From Kribbella turkmenica (GTDB lineage Bacteria; Actinomycetota; Actinomycetes; Propionibacteriales; Kribbellaceae), in NCBI RefSeq assembly GCF_004348725.1, contig NZ_SMKR01000021.1:1-57802 (forward strand): a stretch of DNA of 57,802 nucleotides, in the 5' to 3' direction. Below are positions 10,402 to 19,782 of the stretch, piece by piece. The position numbers and the translations under genes were made by a program. Numbering within the stretch: the first letter of the stretch is position 1; the number at the start of each line of letters is the position of its first letter. Under the pieces are notes generated by a model. The model did no database searches and was not told the origin of the DNA. It saw only the letters and a program-made list of their open reading frames with translations.

Positions 10402-10727
10402 CGGGGGAGGTTGACCGGGTGTTCGTTGCGCTGGCTGATCCGACGCGGCGTGAGGTGATTCAGCGGCTCGGGCGAGGGGCTACGAGCGTGGGGGAGTTGG
10501 CCGGGGCGTTTCCGATGACCTTGCCGTCGTTCATGAAGCATGTGCGGACGCTGGAAAGCAACGGGCTGATCCGGACGGTGAAGGTCGGCCGGGTGCGGAC
10601 CTGTGTGCTCAACCGGGAGCGGCTGACGCTGGTCGACGACTGGCTCGCCGAGCAGCGGCGGATCTGGGAGGACCGCACCGACCGGCTCGAACGTTTCGTC
10701 ACCGACTCTCTGGAGGAACAGGAATGA
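10389..10727 (+). CDS. ArsR-family winged-helix transcriptional regulator
   Basis: A 112-residue regulator with the typical ArsR core: LADPTRREVIQRL near 15-27, the recognition region SVGELAGAFPMTLPSFMKH and the wing RTVKVGRVRTC. No metal-binding cysteine pair (ELCVC-type) is visible, so it is probably not a metal sensor. It belongs to the subgroup found next to SRPBCC genes. Its start codon lies in a palindromic operator, pointing to autoregulation. The stop overlaps the next start (ATGA), so it is the first gene of a three-gene coupled operon. Confidence 0.92.
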   Translation: MAQYSGEVDRVFVALADPTRREVIQRLGRGATSVGELAGAFPMTLPSFMKHVRTLESNGLIRTVKVGRVRTCVLNRERLTLVDDWLAEQRRIWEDRTDRLERFVTDSLEEQE

Positions 10728-11200
10728 ACCCGGAGCTCGACCTGACCGTGGAGCGGGTCATCCGCGCGCCGCGCGCCGCCGTCTGGAGGGCGTGGACCGA
10801 TCCGGACCGCTTCGCGCAGTGGTGGGTGCCCGCGCCGGCCGTGTGCCGGGTGGAGCGACTCGATGTTCGCCCCGGCGGCGCCCTCGTGACCCGGTTGAGT
10901 GAGGACGGCGTGCAGTTCGGCCCACATCTCGACGCCGCCTTCCTGGTCGTCGACGAGCTCGAGCGTCTCGTGTTCACCAACGCGATCGACAGCACCTGGC
11001 GGCCGGTGAATCCCGCGCCGATCGCGATGACGGCCGAGATCGCCCTGGCCGACCACTCGGACGGCACCGACTACCGGATCGTCGTACGGCATGCCGATCC
11101 GGCGGCCCGCGCGCTGCATGAGCGGCTCGGTTTCGCCGACGGCTGGGGGACGGTCACCCAGCAGCTCGCCGGCGTGGTGGAGAGCGAGGTTGCGCGATGA
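10724..11200 (+). CDS. SRPBCC/AHSA1-like domain protein
   Basis: A 158-residue START-like protein starting MNPELDLTVERVIRAPRAAV, with the common ..VWRAWTDPDRFAQWW motif and the DVRPGGAL strand. It is translationally coupled on both sides by ATGA overlaps with the ArsR regulator and a RibD-like reductase. Proteins in this genomic setting are thought to bind small hydrophobic compounds; the ligand is unknown. It has no signal peptide or membrane segment. Confidence 0.88.
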   Translation: MNPELDLTVERVIRAPRAAVWRAWTDPDRFAQWWVPAPAVCRVERLDVRPGGALVTRLSEDGVQFGPHLDAAFLVVDELERLVFTNAIDSTWRPVNPAPIAMTAEIALADHSDGTDYRIVVRHADPAARALHERLGFADGWGTVTQQLAGVVESEVAR

Positions 11201-11817
11201 AGCTCGTGCTGACGGAGTTCGTCTCGCTCGACGGGGTCAGCCAGGGGCCGGGATCACCGACCGAGGACACGAGCGACGGTTTCACCCGCGGCGGCTGGCT
11301 CGTGCCTTTCCTGGACGAGCAGTTCGTCCGGCGGACGTCGGCCTGGCTCGACCTCGCCGACGGGATCCTGCTCGGCCGGCGGACGTACGAGGCGTTCGCC
11401 CGGGACTGGCCGCAGATCACCGACCCGAACGACCCGTACACCGTGCGGATGAACTCGCTGCCGAAGTACGTGGTGACCAGCACCCTCAGCGAAGGGGATT
11501 GGCGCCCGACCACAGTTCTGCGCGACCTCCACGCCGTTGGTGCGCTCAAGGCCGAGCCAGGACGCGAGCTCCAGATCCACGGCAGCGCGCGACTCGGCAA
11601 CTCACTGCTGGCCGCCGGGCTCGTCGACACACTGCGGCTCGTCGTCGCCCCGACTCTCGTCGGATCCGGGCGCCGGCTGCTCGACCACCCGAACGAGGCC
11701 GTCGGACTGCGGCTCGTCGAGCAGGAAGTGACCCCGAGCGGCCTGGTCGTGCTCGAGTACGACGCCGTTGGCGCCGCTGCGGTCGCGGAGTACGAGGGCG
11801 TTACGGCGTTCGTGTAG
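11197..11817 (+). CDS. Dihydrofolate reductase / RibD C-terminal domain family protein
   Basis: A 206-residue cytoplasmic protein of the RibD_C/DHFR-like fold: N-terminal VLTEFVSLDGVSQGPG, DGILLGRRTYEAFA, and the nucleotide-binding IHGSARLGNSLLAAGLVDTLRL followed by VVAPTLVGSGRRL. Family members are NADPH-dependent reductases, often of unknown substrate. The start overlaps the SRPBCC stop by ATGA, so it closes the arsR operon. Its last 17 bp overlap the end of the convergent kinase gene. Many actinobacterial operons pair ArsR, SRPBCC and this reductase. Confidence 0.88.
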   Translation: MKLVLTEFVSLDGVSQGPGSPTEDTSDGFTRGGWLVPFLDEQFVRRTSAWLDLADGILLGRRTYEAFARDWPQITDPNDPYTVRMNSLPKYVVTSTLSEGDWRPTTVLRDLHAVGALKAEPGRELQIHGSARLGNSLLAAGLVDTLRLVVAPTLVGSGRRLLDHPNEAVGLRLVEQEVTPSGLVVLEYDAVGAAAVAEYEGVTAFV

Positions 11818-12700
11818 CGACGTGATCCGCGAGGACCTCGTCGATCACCCGCTGGTTGATGTCGACGTCCCGGTCGCCGGCAAGGGTGATGAGGGCCTTC
11901 CAGAGCGCCCAGCCGCGGGCCCGGGCCCAGGTGTCGGCGTCCTGCGCCACCGCTGACCGGAAGGTGTCGCGGGAGTCGCCGCTGAAGAACGTGTAGGCGA
12001 TCACCAGGTCGCAGGCCGGGTCACCGACGCCGGAGGTTCCGAAGTCGATGACGGCGGACAGCCGGCCGTCTCGGACGAGGAGGTTGCCGCTTGCGATGTC
12101 ACCGTGGAACCACACCGCCGGCCGGTCCCACGAGCTCGCCAGCGCCGTCTCCCAGACCTCGCGGGCCAGGTCGGTGTCGATGCGGCCCTCGATTACGTCG
12201 AGCGCCCCGACGGTCTCCTCGTGGTAATACTCCGGCGGCGCACCGCGGTAGAAGCTGTGCGCGCCGGCCCCCGGCCCACCGGTCGCGTCGCAGGCTTGCA
12301 GTGCGACGACGAACTTGGCGATCGAACGGGCGAAACCGGACAGGTCGGTGACGGTATCGGGTGACGCGGTCTCGCCGTCGATCCAGCGACGAATCGCCCA
12401 GTGGTAGGGATAACCCTGGCCCGGCTCGCCCTTCGCCACCGCCTCCGGGATCTGCACGGGCAGCGCCGGCGCCAGCACCGGTAGCCACTGGTGCTCCTTG
12501 TGGACGGCCGCGGTGTAGCTCTCGGCCGTCGGCAGGCGTGCGGTCAGCTCCGCACCCAGCCGGTACGTCCGGTTGTCCCAGCCGTCGATCTTGACCGGGG
12601 CGACCGGCAGGTCGGCCCACTGCGAGAACTGGTCGGCGAGCAAGCGGCGTACCAGGTCAGCGTCGATACCGGCCCGGCCGTCTCGGTGGTAGTCGGTCAC
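11801..12700 (-). CDS. APH-fold phosphotransferase family protein
   Basis: A 299-residue protein of the aminoglycoside phosphotransferase/choline kinase fold. Visible motifs are the catalytic loop WFHGDIASGNLLV (HGDxxxxN) and the metal-binding VIDFGTSGVGDPACDL. An ATP-lobe WDNRTYRLG stretch is near the N-terminus. The family phosphorylates antibiotics or small metabolites, but sequence alone does not give the substrate and resistance should not be assumed. The GTG at 12700 is chosen, with GGAAGA about 10 bases upstream. It converges on the reductase gene with 17 bp overlap. Confidence 0.85.
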   Translation of the reverse strand: MTDYHRDGRAGIDADLVRRLLADQFSQWADLPVAPVKIDGWDNRTYRLGAELTARLPTAESYTAAVHKEHQWLPVLAPALPVQIPEAVAKGEPGQGYPYHWAIRRWIDGETASPDTVTDLSGFARSIAKFVVALQACDATGGPGAGAHSFYRGAPPEYYHEETVGALDVIEGRIDTDLAREVWETALASSWDRPAVWFHGDIASGNLLVRDGRLSAVIDFGTSGVGDPACDLVIAYTFFSGDSRDTFRSAVAQDADTWARARGWALWKALITLAGDRDVDINQRVIDEVLADHVATRTP

Positions 12701-12914
12701 AGGCCGCGATTCTTCCGGCGGCCCTCGGGGATCGCAAAGGATTTCACCGAGGGTCGAACGGCGCCGCGGCGATCCAGGCGGCGCCGACCGGCGCAGGTGG
12801 AGCGGCGGTAAGGCTTGGGCGTGCCGGCCGGTCAGGTCCTCGACCCGGCCGCCGGACGCGTTCGCGGCTCGGAGTTCCCGGCCGGCCGTTGACGAACGGC
12901 TACCCAGTGGCGGC
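12701..12914. other. 214-bp intergenic region
   Basis: Between the kinase start and the MarR stop. No open frame with convincing codon bias or protein similarity was recognised. It should hold the kinase promoter (minus strand) and the MarR terminator. Several GC-rich short inverted repeats are present but none is clearly better than chance. Confidence 0.4.
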
Positions 12915-13379
12915 CTACCGCTGGCCGATGTGTTCGGAGACGGTGTCGAAGACCCGGCCGATGGCGGCGAAGTCGTCGGCCGTGGCCAGGTCGACCAGGT
13001 TGGCGCGGACGCCTGCGACATGGGTCGGCGCGGCCTGCTCGAGGAGGTCGAAGCCCGCATCGGTGAGCTCGGCCCAGACGCCACGTTTGTCGCTGGTGCA
13101 GGAGGTCCGCCGGACCAGTTCGCCGGCCTCGAGGCGGCCCACGGTGTGGGTCAGCCGGGAGCGGCTCTGGTGCAGCCGGTCGGCCAGGTCGGCCATCCGG
13201 AGGCGCCGGTCGGGCGCTTCGGAAAGCCGAACCAGGATCTCGTAGTCGTTGATGCCGATGCCGAACTGACGCAGGTCGTCGTCCAGTTTCGCCATCAGGC
13301 GCGCAGTGCCCAGCAGGTACGCGCGCCACGCCACCTGCTGCTCGGCGTTGAGCCACCGGGTCTCAGTCGTCATCGTCAC
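12915..13379 (-). CDS. MarR-family transcriptional regulator
   Basis: A 154-residue MarR regulator: winged helix with NDYEILVRLSEAPDRRLRMA, the recognition helix LADRLHQSRSRLTHTVGRLE and the wing RRTSCTSDKRGVWAELT. It sits head-to-head with a YceI gene, an arrangement common for MarR control of the neighbour. The start GTG 13379 is supported by TACACT on the minus strand ending 6 bases upstream, giving a leaderless mRNA; ATG 13373 is the alternative. One cysteine (in TSCTSD) lies in the wing, so oxidation sensing is possible but unproven. Confidence 0.9.
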   Translation of the reverse strand: MTMTTETRWLNAEQQVAWRAYLLGTARLMAKLDDDLRQFGIGINDYEILVRLSEAPDRRLRMADLADRLHQSRSRLTHTVGRLEAGELVRRTSCTSDKRGVWAELTDAGFDLLEQAAPTHVAGVRANLVDLATADDFAAIGRVFDTVSEHIGQR

Positions 13380-13385
13380 GAAGAC

Positions 13386-13453
13386 AGTGTACCGGGAATG
13401 TAGTTGACTTTTAAACTGTTGATCCCTACTGTCGTAGTTAACAGGTTGAAACT
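13386..13453. promoter_or_regulatory. Divergent MarR/YceI promoter region with dyads
   Basis: The -10 box of the marR gene (TACACT on minus, 13386-13391) is followed upstream by an AGTT..AACT dyad at 13402-13417 and another at 13436-13453 that contains GTTAAC. These AT-rich dyads are the likely MarR binding sites for both directions. The dyads are imperfect. Confidence 0.45.
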
Positions 13454-13519
13454 TTAATCATCCACTGACTGCGTCCCCCAGACCAGTGACGTCCCTTGCA
13501 AGACCCCCGAGAGGAAACC

Positions 13520-14095
13520 ATGAGCGAGACCATGACCACCGGCACCACCCCGACCAGCAGCATCCCCGGCCTGGTCGCCGGTACCTACGCGATCGACGCG
13601 ACGCACAGCGAGATCGGCTTCACCGTCCGGCACCTGATGACCAAGGTCCGCGGCACCTTCCAGGAGTTCGCCGGCGAGATCGTCGTCAAGGACTCCCTGG
13701 AGGAGTCGGCGGCGGCCGTCTCCGTCGAGCTGGCGTCCGTCCACACCCGCAGCGAGCAGCGCGACGGGCACCTGCGGTCCGGCGACTTCTTCGACGCCGA
13801 GAACAGCCCGAAGATGACCTTCGTCAGCACCGCCCTCAAGCCGGAAGGTGACGACTACATCCTGGCCGGCGAGCTGACCATCAAGAACGTGACCAAGCCG
13901 CTCGAGCTCGCGGTCGAGTTCCTCGGTGTGGACCAGAACGCCTACGGCCAGACGATCATCGGCTTCGAGGCGTCCGCGCAGATCAGCCGCAAGGAGTGGG
14001 GCATCGACTTCAACGTCCCGCTCGAGGGCGGCAAGCTGCTGATCGGCGACAAGGTGGACATCCACCTCGACGTCCAGGCCGCGCTCCAGGTCTGA
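13520..14095 (+). CDS. YceI-family lipocalin-like protein
   Basis: A 191-residue YceI protein: YAIDATHSEIGFTVRHLM at ~25-42, SEQRDGHLRSGDFFDAENSP and LTIKNVTKPLEL are hallmark segments of the beta-barrel that binds polyisoprenoid lipids. There is no signal peptide, so this copy is cytoplasmic, as in many actinobacteria. ATG 13520 is chosen because GAGAGGA precedes it at good spacing. It is divergent from the MarR regulator. A strong hairpin follows. Confidence 0.92.
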   Translation: MSETMTTGTTPTSSIPGLVAGTYAIDATHSEIGFTVRHLMTKVRGTFQEFAGEIVVKDSLEESAAAVSVELASVHTRSEQRDGHLRSGDFFDAENSPKMTFVSTALKPEGDDYILAGELTIKNVTKPLELAVEFLGVDQNAYGQTIIGFEASAQISRKEWGIDFNVPLEGGKLLIGDKVDIHLDVQAALQV

Positions 14096-14110
14096 GCCGC
14101 CGGCAGGCAC

Positions 14111-14141
14111 AAGGCCCCGCACCACCACGGTGCGGGGCCTT
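14111..14141. terminator. Bidirectional hairpin terminator
   Basis: Perfect 13-bp stem AAGGCCCCGCACC with loop ACCAC, located between the yceI stop and the end of the convergent tetR gene. Confidence 0.88.
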
Positions 14142-14143
14142 CG

Positions 14144-14743
14144 CTATGCCTGGACCATCCGGTGGGCGAGGTCGGCGTACAGCTTTCCCAGGGCTTCCGG
14201 GTCGGCGCGGTGGGGCGTGTACCAGCGGGCGACGTCGATCGCGAGCGAGAGTACGGCGAGGGTCGTGCCCGGGAGGTCGTTCACCGTGAAGTCGCCGGTG
14301 GTCGCGCCGTCGGTGAGGACCTGTTCGATCTGGGCCGAGATGGCGCGGCGGATGGTCGCGACCTCGGCGAAGTGCTCCGGGGAGAGGGCGGCGAGTTCGT
14401 ATTGGACCACCCGCGCGATGGTGTGGTGCCGGGCGTGCCACGCCGTGAACGCGGACACGAGCGAGCGGAGGCGATCCGCGGGAGTCGGGCCGGTGTCGGC
14501 GGAGCGCAGTACGTCGAGGGCGGCCTTGTGGCCGTACAGGCTGATCTCGAACAGCAGGCGTTCCTTCGACGGGTAGTGCACGTAGAGCGCCGCCGGGCTC
14601 ATCCCAGCGCGAGAGGCGATGTCGCGGGTGGTGGTGGCCTGGAACCCCCGCTCGGCGAACGCGTCGATGGCACCCGTCAGCAGGCGGCGCGCGGCGGCCG
14701 GCTGGACGTGCTCCCACACGAGCGGGCTGGTGACTGCGGACAC
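14144..14743 (-). CDS. TetR-family transcriptional regulator
   Basis: A 199-residue TetR protein. The N-terminal helix-turn-helix reads AIDAFAERGFQATTTRDIAS then RAGMSPAALYVHYPSKERLL (about residues 22-61). The C-terminal ligand domain has no recognisable signature. It is divergent from the acyl-CoA dehydrogenase operon and the gap holds a perfect palindrome, so it very likely represses that operon, with an acyl-CoA as plausible inducer (inference). GTG 14743 is selected: CAGGGT ends 6 bases upstream, consistent with a leaderless mRNA. Confidence 0.9.
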   Translation of the reverse strand: MSAVTSPLVWEHVQPAAARRLLTGAIDAFAERGFQATTTRDIASRAGMSPAALYVHYPSKERLLFEISLYGHKAALDVLRSADTGPTPADRLRSLVSAFTAWHARHHTIARVVQYELAALSPEHFAEVATIRRAISAQIEQVLTDGATTGDFTVNDLPGTTLAVLSLAIDVARWYTPHRADPEALGKLYADLAHRMVQA

Positions 14744-14770
14744 GTTGACACCCTGCCTCAGATTGGCGAA

Positions 14771-14788
14771 GCTAAGCAAGCGCTTAGC
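14771..14788. promoter_or_regulatory. TetR-type operator between tetR and fadE
   Basis: Perfect palindrome GCTAAGC-AAGC-GCTTAGC in the 72-bp divergent gap. It resembles operators of TetR regulators controlling acyl-CoA catabolism (for example the AnCAAGnnCTTGnT type). Confidence 0.75.
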
Positions 14789-14815
14789 CAGTTGTCTCAC
14801 TCCACGGGAGGCCCG

Positions 14816-15961
14816 ATGGAACGCGTCATCTTCAGCGAGGACCACCACGCCTTCCGGGCGAGCGCGAAGGAGTACTGCGACCGCTCGCTGGTCCCGCGGA
14901 TGGAGCAGTTCCTCGAGGAGAAGACCATCGACCGGGCCGCCTGGATCGAGGCCGGCAAGCAGGGTTTCCTCGGATTGGACGTGCCCGAGGAGTACGGCGG
15001 CTCGAGTGTCGGCGACTACCGCTTCAACGCGGTCTTCGCGGAGGAGGTATCGAAGGTCTCCGCGTCGCTGTCGAGCTGTTTCGGCATCCATTACGACTGC
15101 TGCGCGCCGTACTTCGTCGACCTCGGCACCGAGGAGCAGAAGCAGCGCTGGCTGCCGAAGTTCTGCGCCGGTGAGTACGTCGCCGCGATCGGGATGACCG
15201 AGCCGTCCGGCGGGTCGGACCTGGCCGCGCTGAAGACGACCGCGCAGCGGGCCGACGGCGGCTGGGTGCTGAACGGGTCGAAGACCTTCATCACCAACGG
15301 CGACATGGCCGACCTGGTCATCGTCGCCGCGCGCACCGACCCGTCGAAGGGGGCGAAGGGCATCACGCTGTTCGTCGTCGAGGATGGCATGGAGGGCTTC
15401 GCCCGCGGCCGCAAGCTGGACAAGGTCGGCCAGACCGAGTCGGGTACGTCGGAGCTGTTCTTCGAGGACCTGTTCGTCCCGGACGGCAACGTGCTCGGCG
15501 AGCTGGACCGCGGTTTCGTGCACATGATGGAGCGGCTGGCGCAGGAACGCGTCGGAGCGGGCGTCTCGAACATCGCGCACGCGACCCAGATCCTCGCCGA
15601 GACGATCGACTACGTGAAGCAGCGCACAGCGTTCGGCCGGCCGGTCGGCTCGTTCCAGTACAACAAGTTCGTGATCGCCGAGCTGGTGACGAAGGTCGAG
15701 GTCACCCAGGCGTACGTCGACAACGCGGTGGTCGCGCACGACGAGGACCGGCTGTCCGCGGTCGACGCGGCGAAGGTGAAGTGGTGGAGCGCCCAGGTGC
15801 AGAACGAGGTCCTGGACGCGTGCGTGCAGTTGCACGGCGGGTATGGGTACATGAACGAGTATCGGGTGGCGCGCGCCTGGCGGGACGCCCGGGTGACCAA
15901 GATCTGGGCCGGATCCAACGAGATCATGAAGGAACTCATCGGCCGCGACCTCGGCCTGTAG
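14816..15961 (+). CDS. Acyl-CoA dehydrogenase (long-chain type)
   Basis: A 381-residue flavoprotein with the three-domain acyl-CoA dehydrogenase layout. Visible motifs: GMTEPSGGSDLAALKTTA (FAD site), NGSKTFITNG, RTAFGRPVGSFQ, and QLHGGYGYMNEY near the C-terminus. The usual C-terminal catalytic Glu position of short/medium-chain enzymes is Ala (IWAGSNEIM), while QERxxxG carries Glu244, the position used by long-chain and isovaleryl enzymes. It should oxidise acyl-CoA to the enoyl-CoA in beta-oxidation. GGGAGG precedes the ATG. It leads an operon with thiolase and SDR and is divergent from a TetR regulator. Confidence 0.92.
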   Translation: MERVIFSEDHHAFRASAKEYCDRSLVPRMEQFLEEKTIDRAAWIEAGKQGFLGLDVPEEYGGSSVGDYRFNAVFAEEVSKVSASLSSCFGIHYDCCAPYFVDLGTEEQKQRWLPKFCAGEYVAAIGMTEPSGGSDLAALKTTAQRADGGWVLNGSKTFITNGDMADLVIVAARTDPSKGAKGITLFVVEDGMEGFARGRKLDKVGQTESGTSELFFEDLFVPDGNVLGELDRGFVHMMERLAQERVGAGVSNIAHATQILAETIDYVKQRTAFGRPVGSFQYNKFVIAELVTKVEVTQAYVDNAVVAHDEDRLSAVDAAKVKWWSAQVQNEVLDACVQLHGGYGYMNEYRVARAWRDARVTKIWAGSNEIMKELIGRDLGL

Positions 15962-15973
15962 AGAGGAACAGCT

Positions 15974-17193
<1,220 letters not shown>

Positions 17194-17194
<1 letters not shown>

Positions 17195-17949
17195 TGTCGT
17201 TGCACGGCCGTACGGCGATCATCACCGGGGCGTCCCGGGGGATCGGGCTGGCGATCGCACGGCGCCTGGTGGCCGACGGCGCGCGCGTCGTCATCACCGG
17301 CCGCACCCAGGAGACGCTCGACCAGGCGGTCGCGTCCCTGGGCGGCCGGGAGCGCGCGTTCGCGGTCGCCGGGAAGGCGGCCGACCCGGAGCACCGGGCG
17401 ACGGTCGTCGCGGCTGCGGTGGCGACGTACGGGTCGGTCGACCTGCTGGTCAACAACACCGGCATCAACCCGATCTACGGGAAGCTGCTCGATGTCGACC
17501 AAGCGGTCGCGGCCAAGATGGTCGACACCAACGTCCTGGCCACGATCGCCTGGGTGAAGGCCTGCCGGGACGCGTGGATGCGCGCGCACGGCGGTGCGGT
17601 GGTCAACCTGTCCTCGGTCGCCGGCCTGGCGCCGTCGCCGGGGATCGGCTGGTACGGCGCGACCAAGGCGATGCTGTCCCGGGTGACGGCCGAACTGGCG
17701 GTCGAGCTGGCCCCGGAGATCCGGGTCAACGCGGTGGCTCCGGCCGTGGTCAAGACCAAGTTCGCCGGCGCCCTGTACGAGGGCCGTGAGGACAAGGTGG
17801 CGTCGACGTACCCACTGCAACGGCTCGGAACGCCGGAGGACGTGGCCTCGTTGGTGTGGTTCCTGCTCTCGGACGAGGCGTCCTGGATCACCGGCCAGAC
17901 CATCACGATCGACGGCGGCCTCACCCTCACCGGCGGGATCGTCGGCTAA
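17194..17949 (+). CDS. SDR family oxidoreductase
   Basis: A 251-residue short-chain dehydrogenase: cofactor motif TGASRGIG at 11-18, NNTGIN (NNAG-equivalent), catalytic Ser near 141, Tyr154 and Lys158 in WYGATKAM. C-terminal GGLTLTGG is typical of FabG-like reductases. The start ATG overlaps the thiolase stop (TGATG), so translation is coupled. Probably an NAD(P)-dependent 3-hydroxyacyl-CoA dehydrogenase or 3-ketoacyl reductase of the same pathway; the exact substrate is inferred from context. The end overlaps the next convergent gene by 4 bp. Confidence 0.9.
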
Positions 17950-18500
17950 GTCTGGCTCGGCGCGGCCGGCCGGGTGGCGACGAAGCGCTGGCGGACGGTG
18001 ATGCTGCCGTCCGCGTCCTCGTCCTCGTTGCGCCAGCGGAAGCCGGTCTCGCCGGTGTCCGTGAAGATCCAGCGGGTCTTGGCCGACAGTGGTTCGCGGG
18101 AATCGAGGGTGATCGAGTTCTCGCCGGGCGTGCCGATGAAGGTCATCACGAACGCGTGCTTCGGGCCCATCCAGGTGGAGCGGAAGGCGCCGAACTCCGG
18201 GTCGTGGATGCGGATCGTGAGCCCCCACTCGCCGTCGCCGTCGGTCGCGCGCACGGCCCGGCTGGGCGTGATCCAGATGTCCGCGACCGCACGACCGTCG
18301 AGCGCCCAGGCGAAGTGCCACTCGCCCTTGGTCTGCCGGGTGACGTTGCCGTCGTCGTCGTACCAGCTGACGTCGAGATCCCAGCTGCCGATCAGCGGCG
18401 CGAACGGCGAGAACGCGTCGGCGAGCTCCGGCCGCGGCTCCTCGGACACCATCAAGCCGGCGAGGACCCGAGCAGCGGCCACCCCATCTGTAATCTGCAT
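17946..18500 (-). CDS. DUF1579-like / lipocalin-like protein of unknown function
   Basis: A 184-residue cytoplasmic protein. The pattern LIGSWDLDVSWYDDDGN, followed by alternating strands and GPKHAFVMTFIGTPG, resembles the DUF1579/lipocalin-like beta-barrel group. No catalytic motif is seen. The ATG at 18500 has AGGAGT about 11 bases upstream. It converges on the SDR gene with a 4-bp overlap. Function not known. Confidence 0.7.
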   Translation of the reverse strand: MQITDGVAAARVLAGLMVSEEPRPELADAFSPFAPLIGSWDLDVSWYDDDGNVTRQTKGEWHFAWALDGRAVADIWITPSRAVRATDGDGEWGLTIRIHDPEFGAFRSTWMGPKHAFVMTFIGTPGENSITLDSREPLSAKTRWIFTDTGETGFRWRNEDEDADGSITVRQRFVATRPAAPSQT

Positions 18501-18569
18501 AACCGCTATTTACTCCTGACGGCCTAGGGGGCTGTCAAGAGCCGGGGGAGGCGTATCGGACTGCCCGCC

Positions 18570-18638
18570 GCCGGTGACCACGTCGTGTCCCAGCACGATG
18601 GCACTTCCGGCGGTCGGGGCGATCAGTCCGACAACACC
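18570..18638 (-). pseudogene. Remnant of an ABC transporter ATPase domain
   Basis: In the 267-bp gap between genes, the minus strand reads GVVGLIAPTAGSAIVLGHDV followed by VTG. This closely matches the segment after Walker A of DrrA-type ABC ATPases (GLlrPTsGsatVlGhDV). The reading frame continues without an ATPase on either side, no Walker A is present and no start is evident. It therefore looks like a decayed gene fragment. Confidence 0.45.
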
Positions 18639-18767
18639 GGGCCACTCTAGTGGCAGTCGGGTACACGGCAGAATCACAGTGAGCGCGCACCTGTTGCGAT
18701 CGCGTTGCTGTTCGTCCGCGGTCGTTATTCCGTGGCGGGAGGACCGGGTGCTGGTTAGGGTCCGGGC

Positions 18768-19673
18768 ATGACGACACCGGTGACGATCCGGCAGGCCGTA
18801 GCCGACGACGCCGACGGCGTGGCGGCGGTCCGGCGCGCGGTCTACTCGTACAAGGTGATGTCCGCGGCGGCGGCCCGGCACATGATCACCGTGTCGTCCC
18901 CGCAGGAACGCTTCCTCGCTCTGGTCGCGGAGGCCGGCGGCGAGGTGGTCGCCTGGGGATCGGCCGGGCTGAACGTCTGGACCACCGATCAGGGCCAGAG
19001 CGACACCTCGATCTACGTGCATCCGGACCACCGCAAGCAGGGCATCGGGAGCATACTGGCGGACCGGCTGCACCAGCACCTCAGCGAGGTCGGTGCCGTC
19101 CGCGCCAGGACCTTCGTACACCCGGACGGCCTGGAGTTCGCGCGCAACCGCGGGTACGACGGGACGCGGCAGATGCACTACGCGGGCCTCGACCTCAGCA
19201 CCTTGCCCGACCAGCCGCCGACCCCGGACGGCATCGAGCTGGTGACGATGGATGAGCTGGACCCACGGCAGGCGTACGCCGCCGACTCGATCGCCTCGCT
19301 GGACGAGCCGGGCGATTCGCCGCTCGACGCGATCGCGTACGGCGTCTGGCTCGAGCAGGTGTGGAACGCACCGGGCCTGGACAAGGTACTCGGCGTCGCC
19401 GCGGTCGCCGGCGACGAGGTGGCCTGTTTCACGGCGATCGAGACCGATGGCGACCGGGCCTGGTCGGGGATGACCGGCACGATCCCGGCGTACCGGGGCC
19501 GAGGGCTCGCCAAGCTGGTGAAGTCGGTCGCGCTGCGTCGCTGCGCCGCGGCCGGGATCACCTCGGCCTACACGTCGAACGACGACGGGAACGGTCCGAT
19601 GCTTGCCGTCAACAACTGGCTCGGCTACCGCCGGGTGCAGACCGAGCTGAGCCTGCTCCGCCCGCTGGGCTGA
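18768..19673 (+). CDS. GNAT-family N-acetyltransferase (two GNAT-like halves)
   Basis: A 301-residue protein containing two GNAT folds. The first half has VHPDHRKQGIGSILADRL (acetyl-CoA binding RxxGxG type); the second has IPAYRGRGLAKLVK and ends with VNNWLGYRRV, a common signature of this tandem subfamily. It is 42% or so alike by eye to the next gene, so the two appear to be duplicates. The substrate is unknown. TAGGGT at 18756-18761 ends 6 bases before the ATG, suggesting a leaderless mRNA. Confidence 0.88.
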   Translation: MTTPVTIRQAVADDADGVAAVRRAVYSYKVMSAAAARHMITVSSPQERFLALVAEAGGEVVAWGSAGLNVWTTDQGQSDTSIYVHPDHRKQGIGSILADRLHQHLSEVGAVRARTFVHPDGLEFARNRGYDGTRQMHYAGLDLSTLPDQPPTPDGIELVTMDELDPRQAYAADSIASLDEPGDSPLDAIAYGVWLEQVWNAPGLDKVLGVAAVAGDEVACFTAIETDGDRAWSGMTGTIPAYRGRGLAKLVKSVALRRCAAAGITSAYTSNDDGNGPMLAVNNWLGYRRVQTELSLLRPLG

Positions 19674-19782
19674 TCTTCGAGGTACGTCGAGAACGCCGCT
19701 GAGACAGAGCTGTAATCGATCCCGCATTCGGTCTGTGCCCGGCGCGGGTTATCTTCCGGGGAACCTCGCCGAAGGAGTCCGG

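Noticed and set aside
10724..11817. Antibiotic-resistance interpretation of the DHFR-like gene
   Set aside because: The protein is RibD_C-like, not FolA-like, and the ArsR/SRPBCC context is generic; no evidence for trimethoprim resistance.
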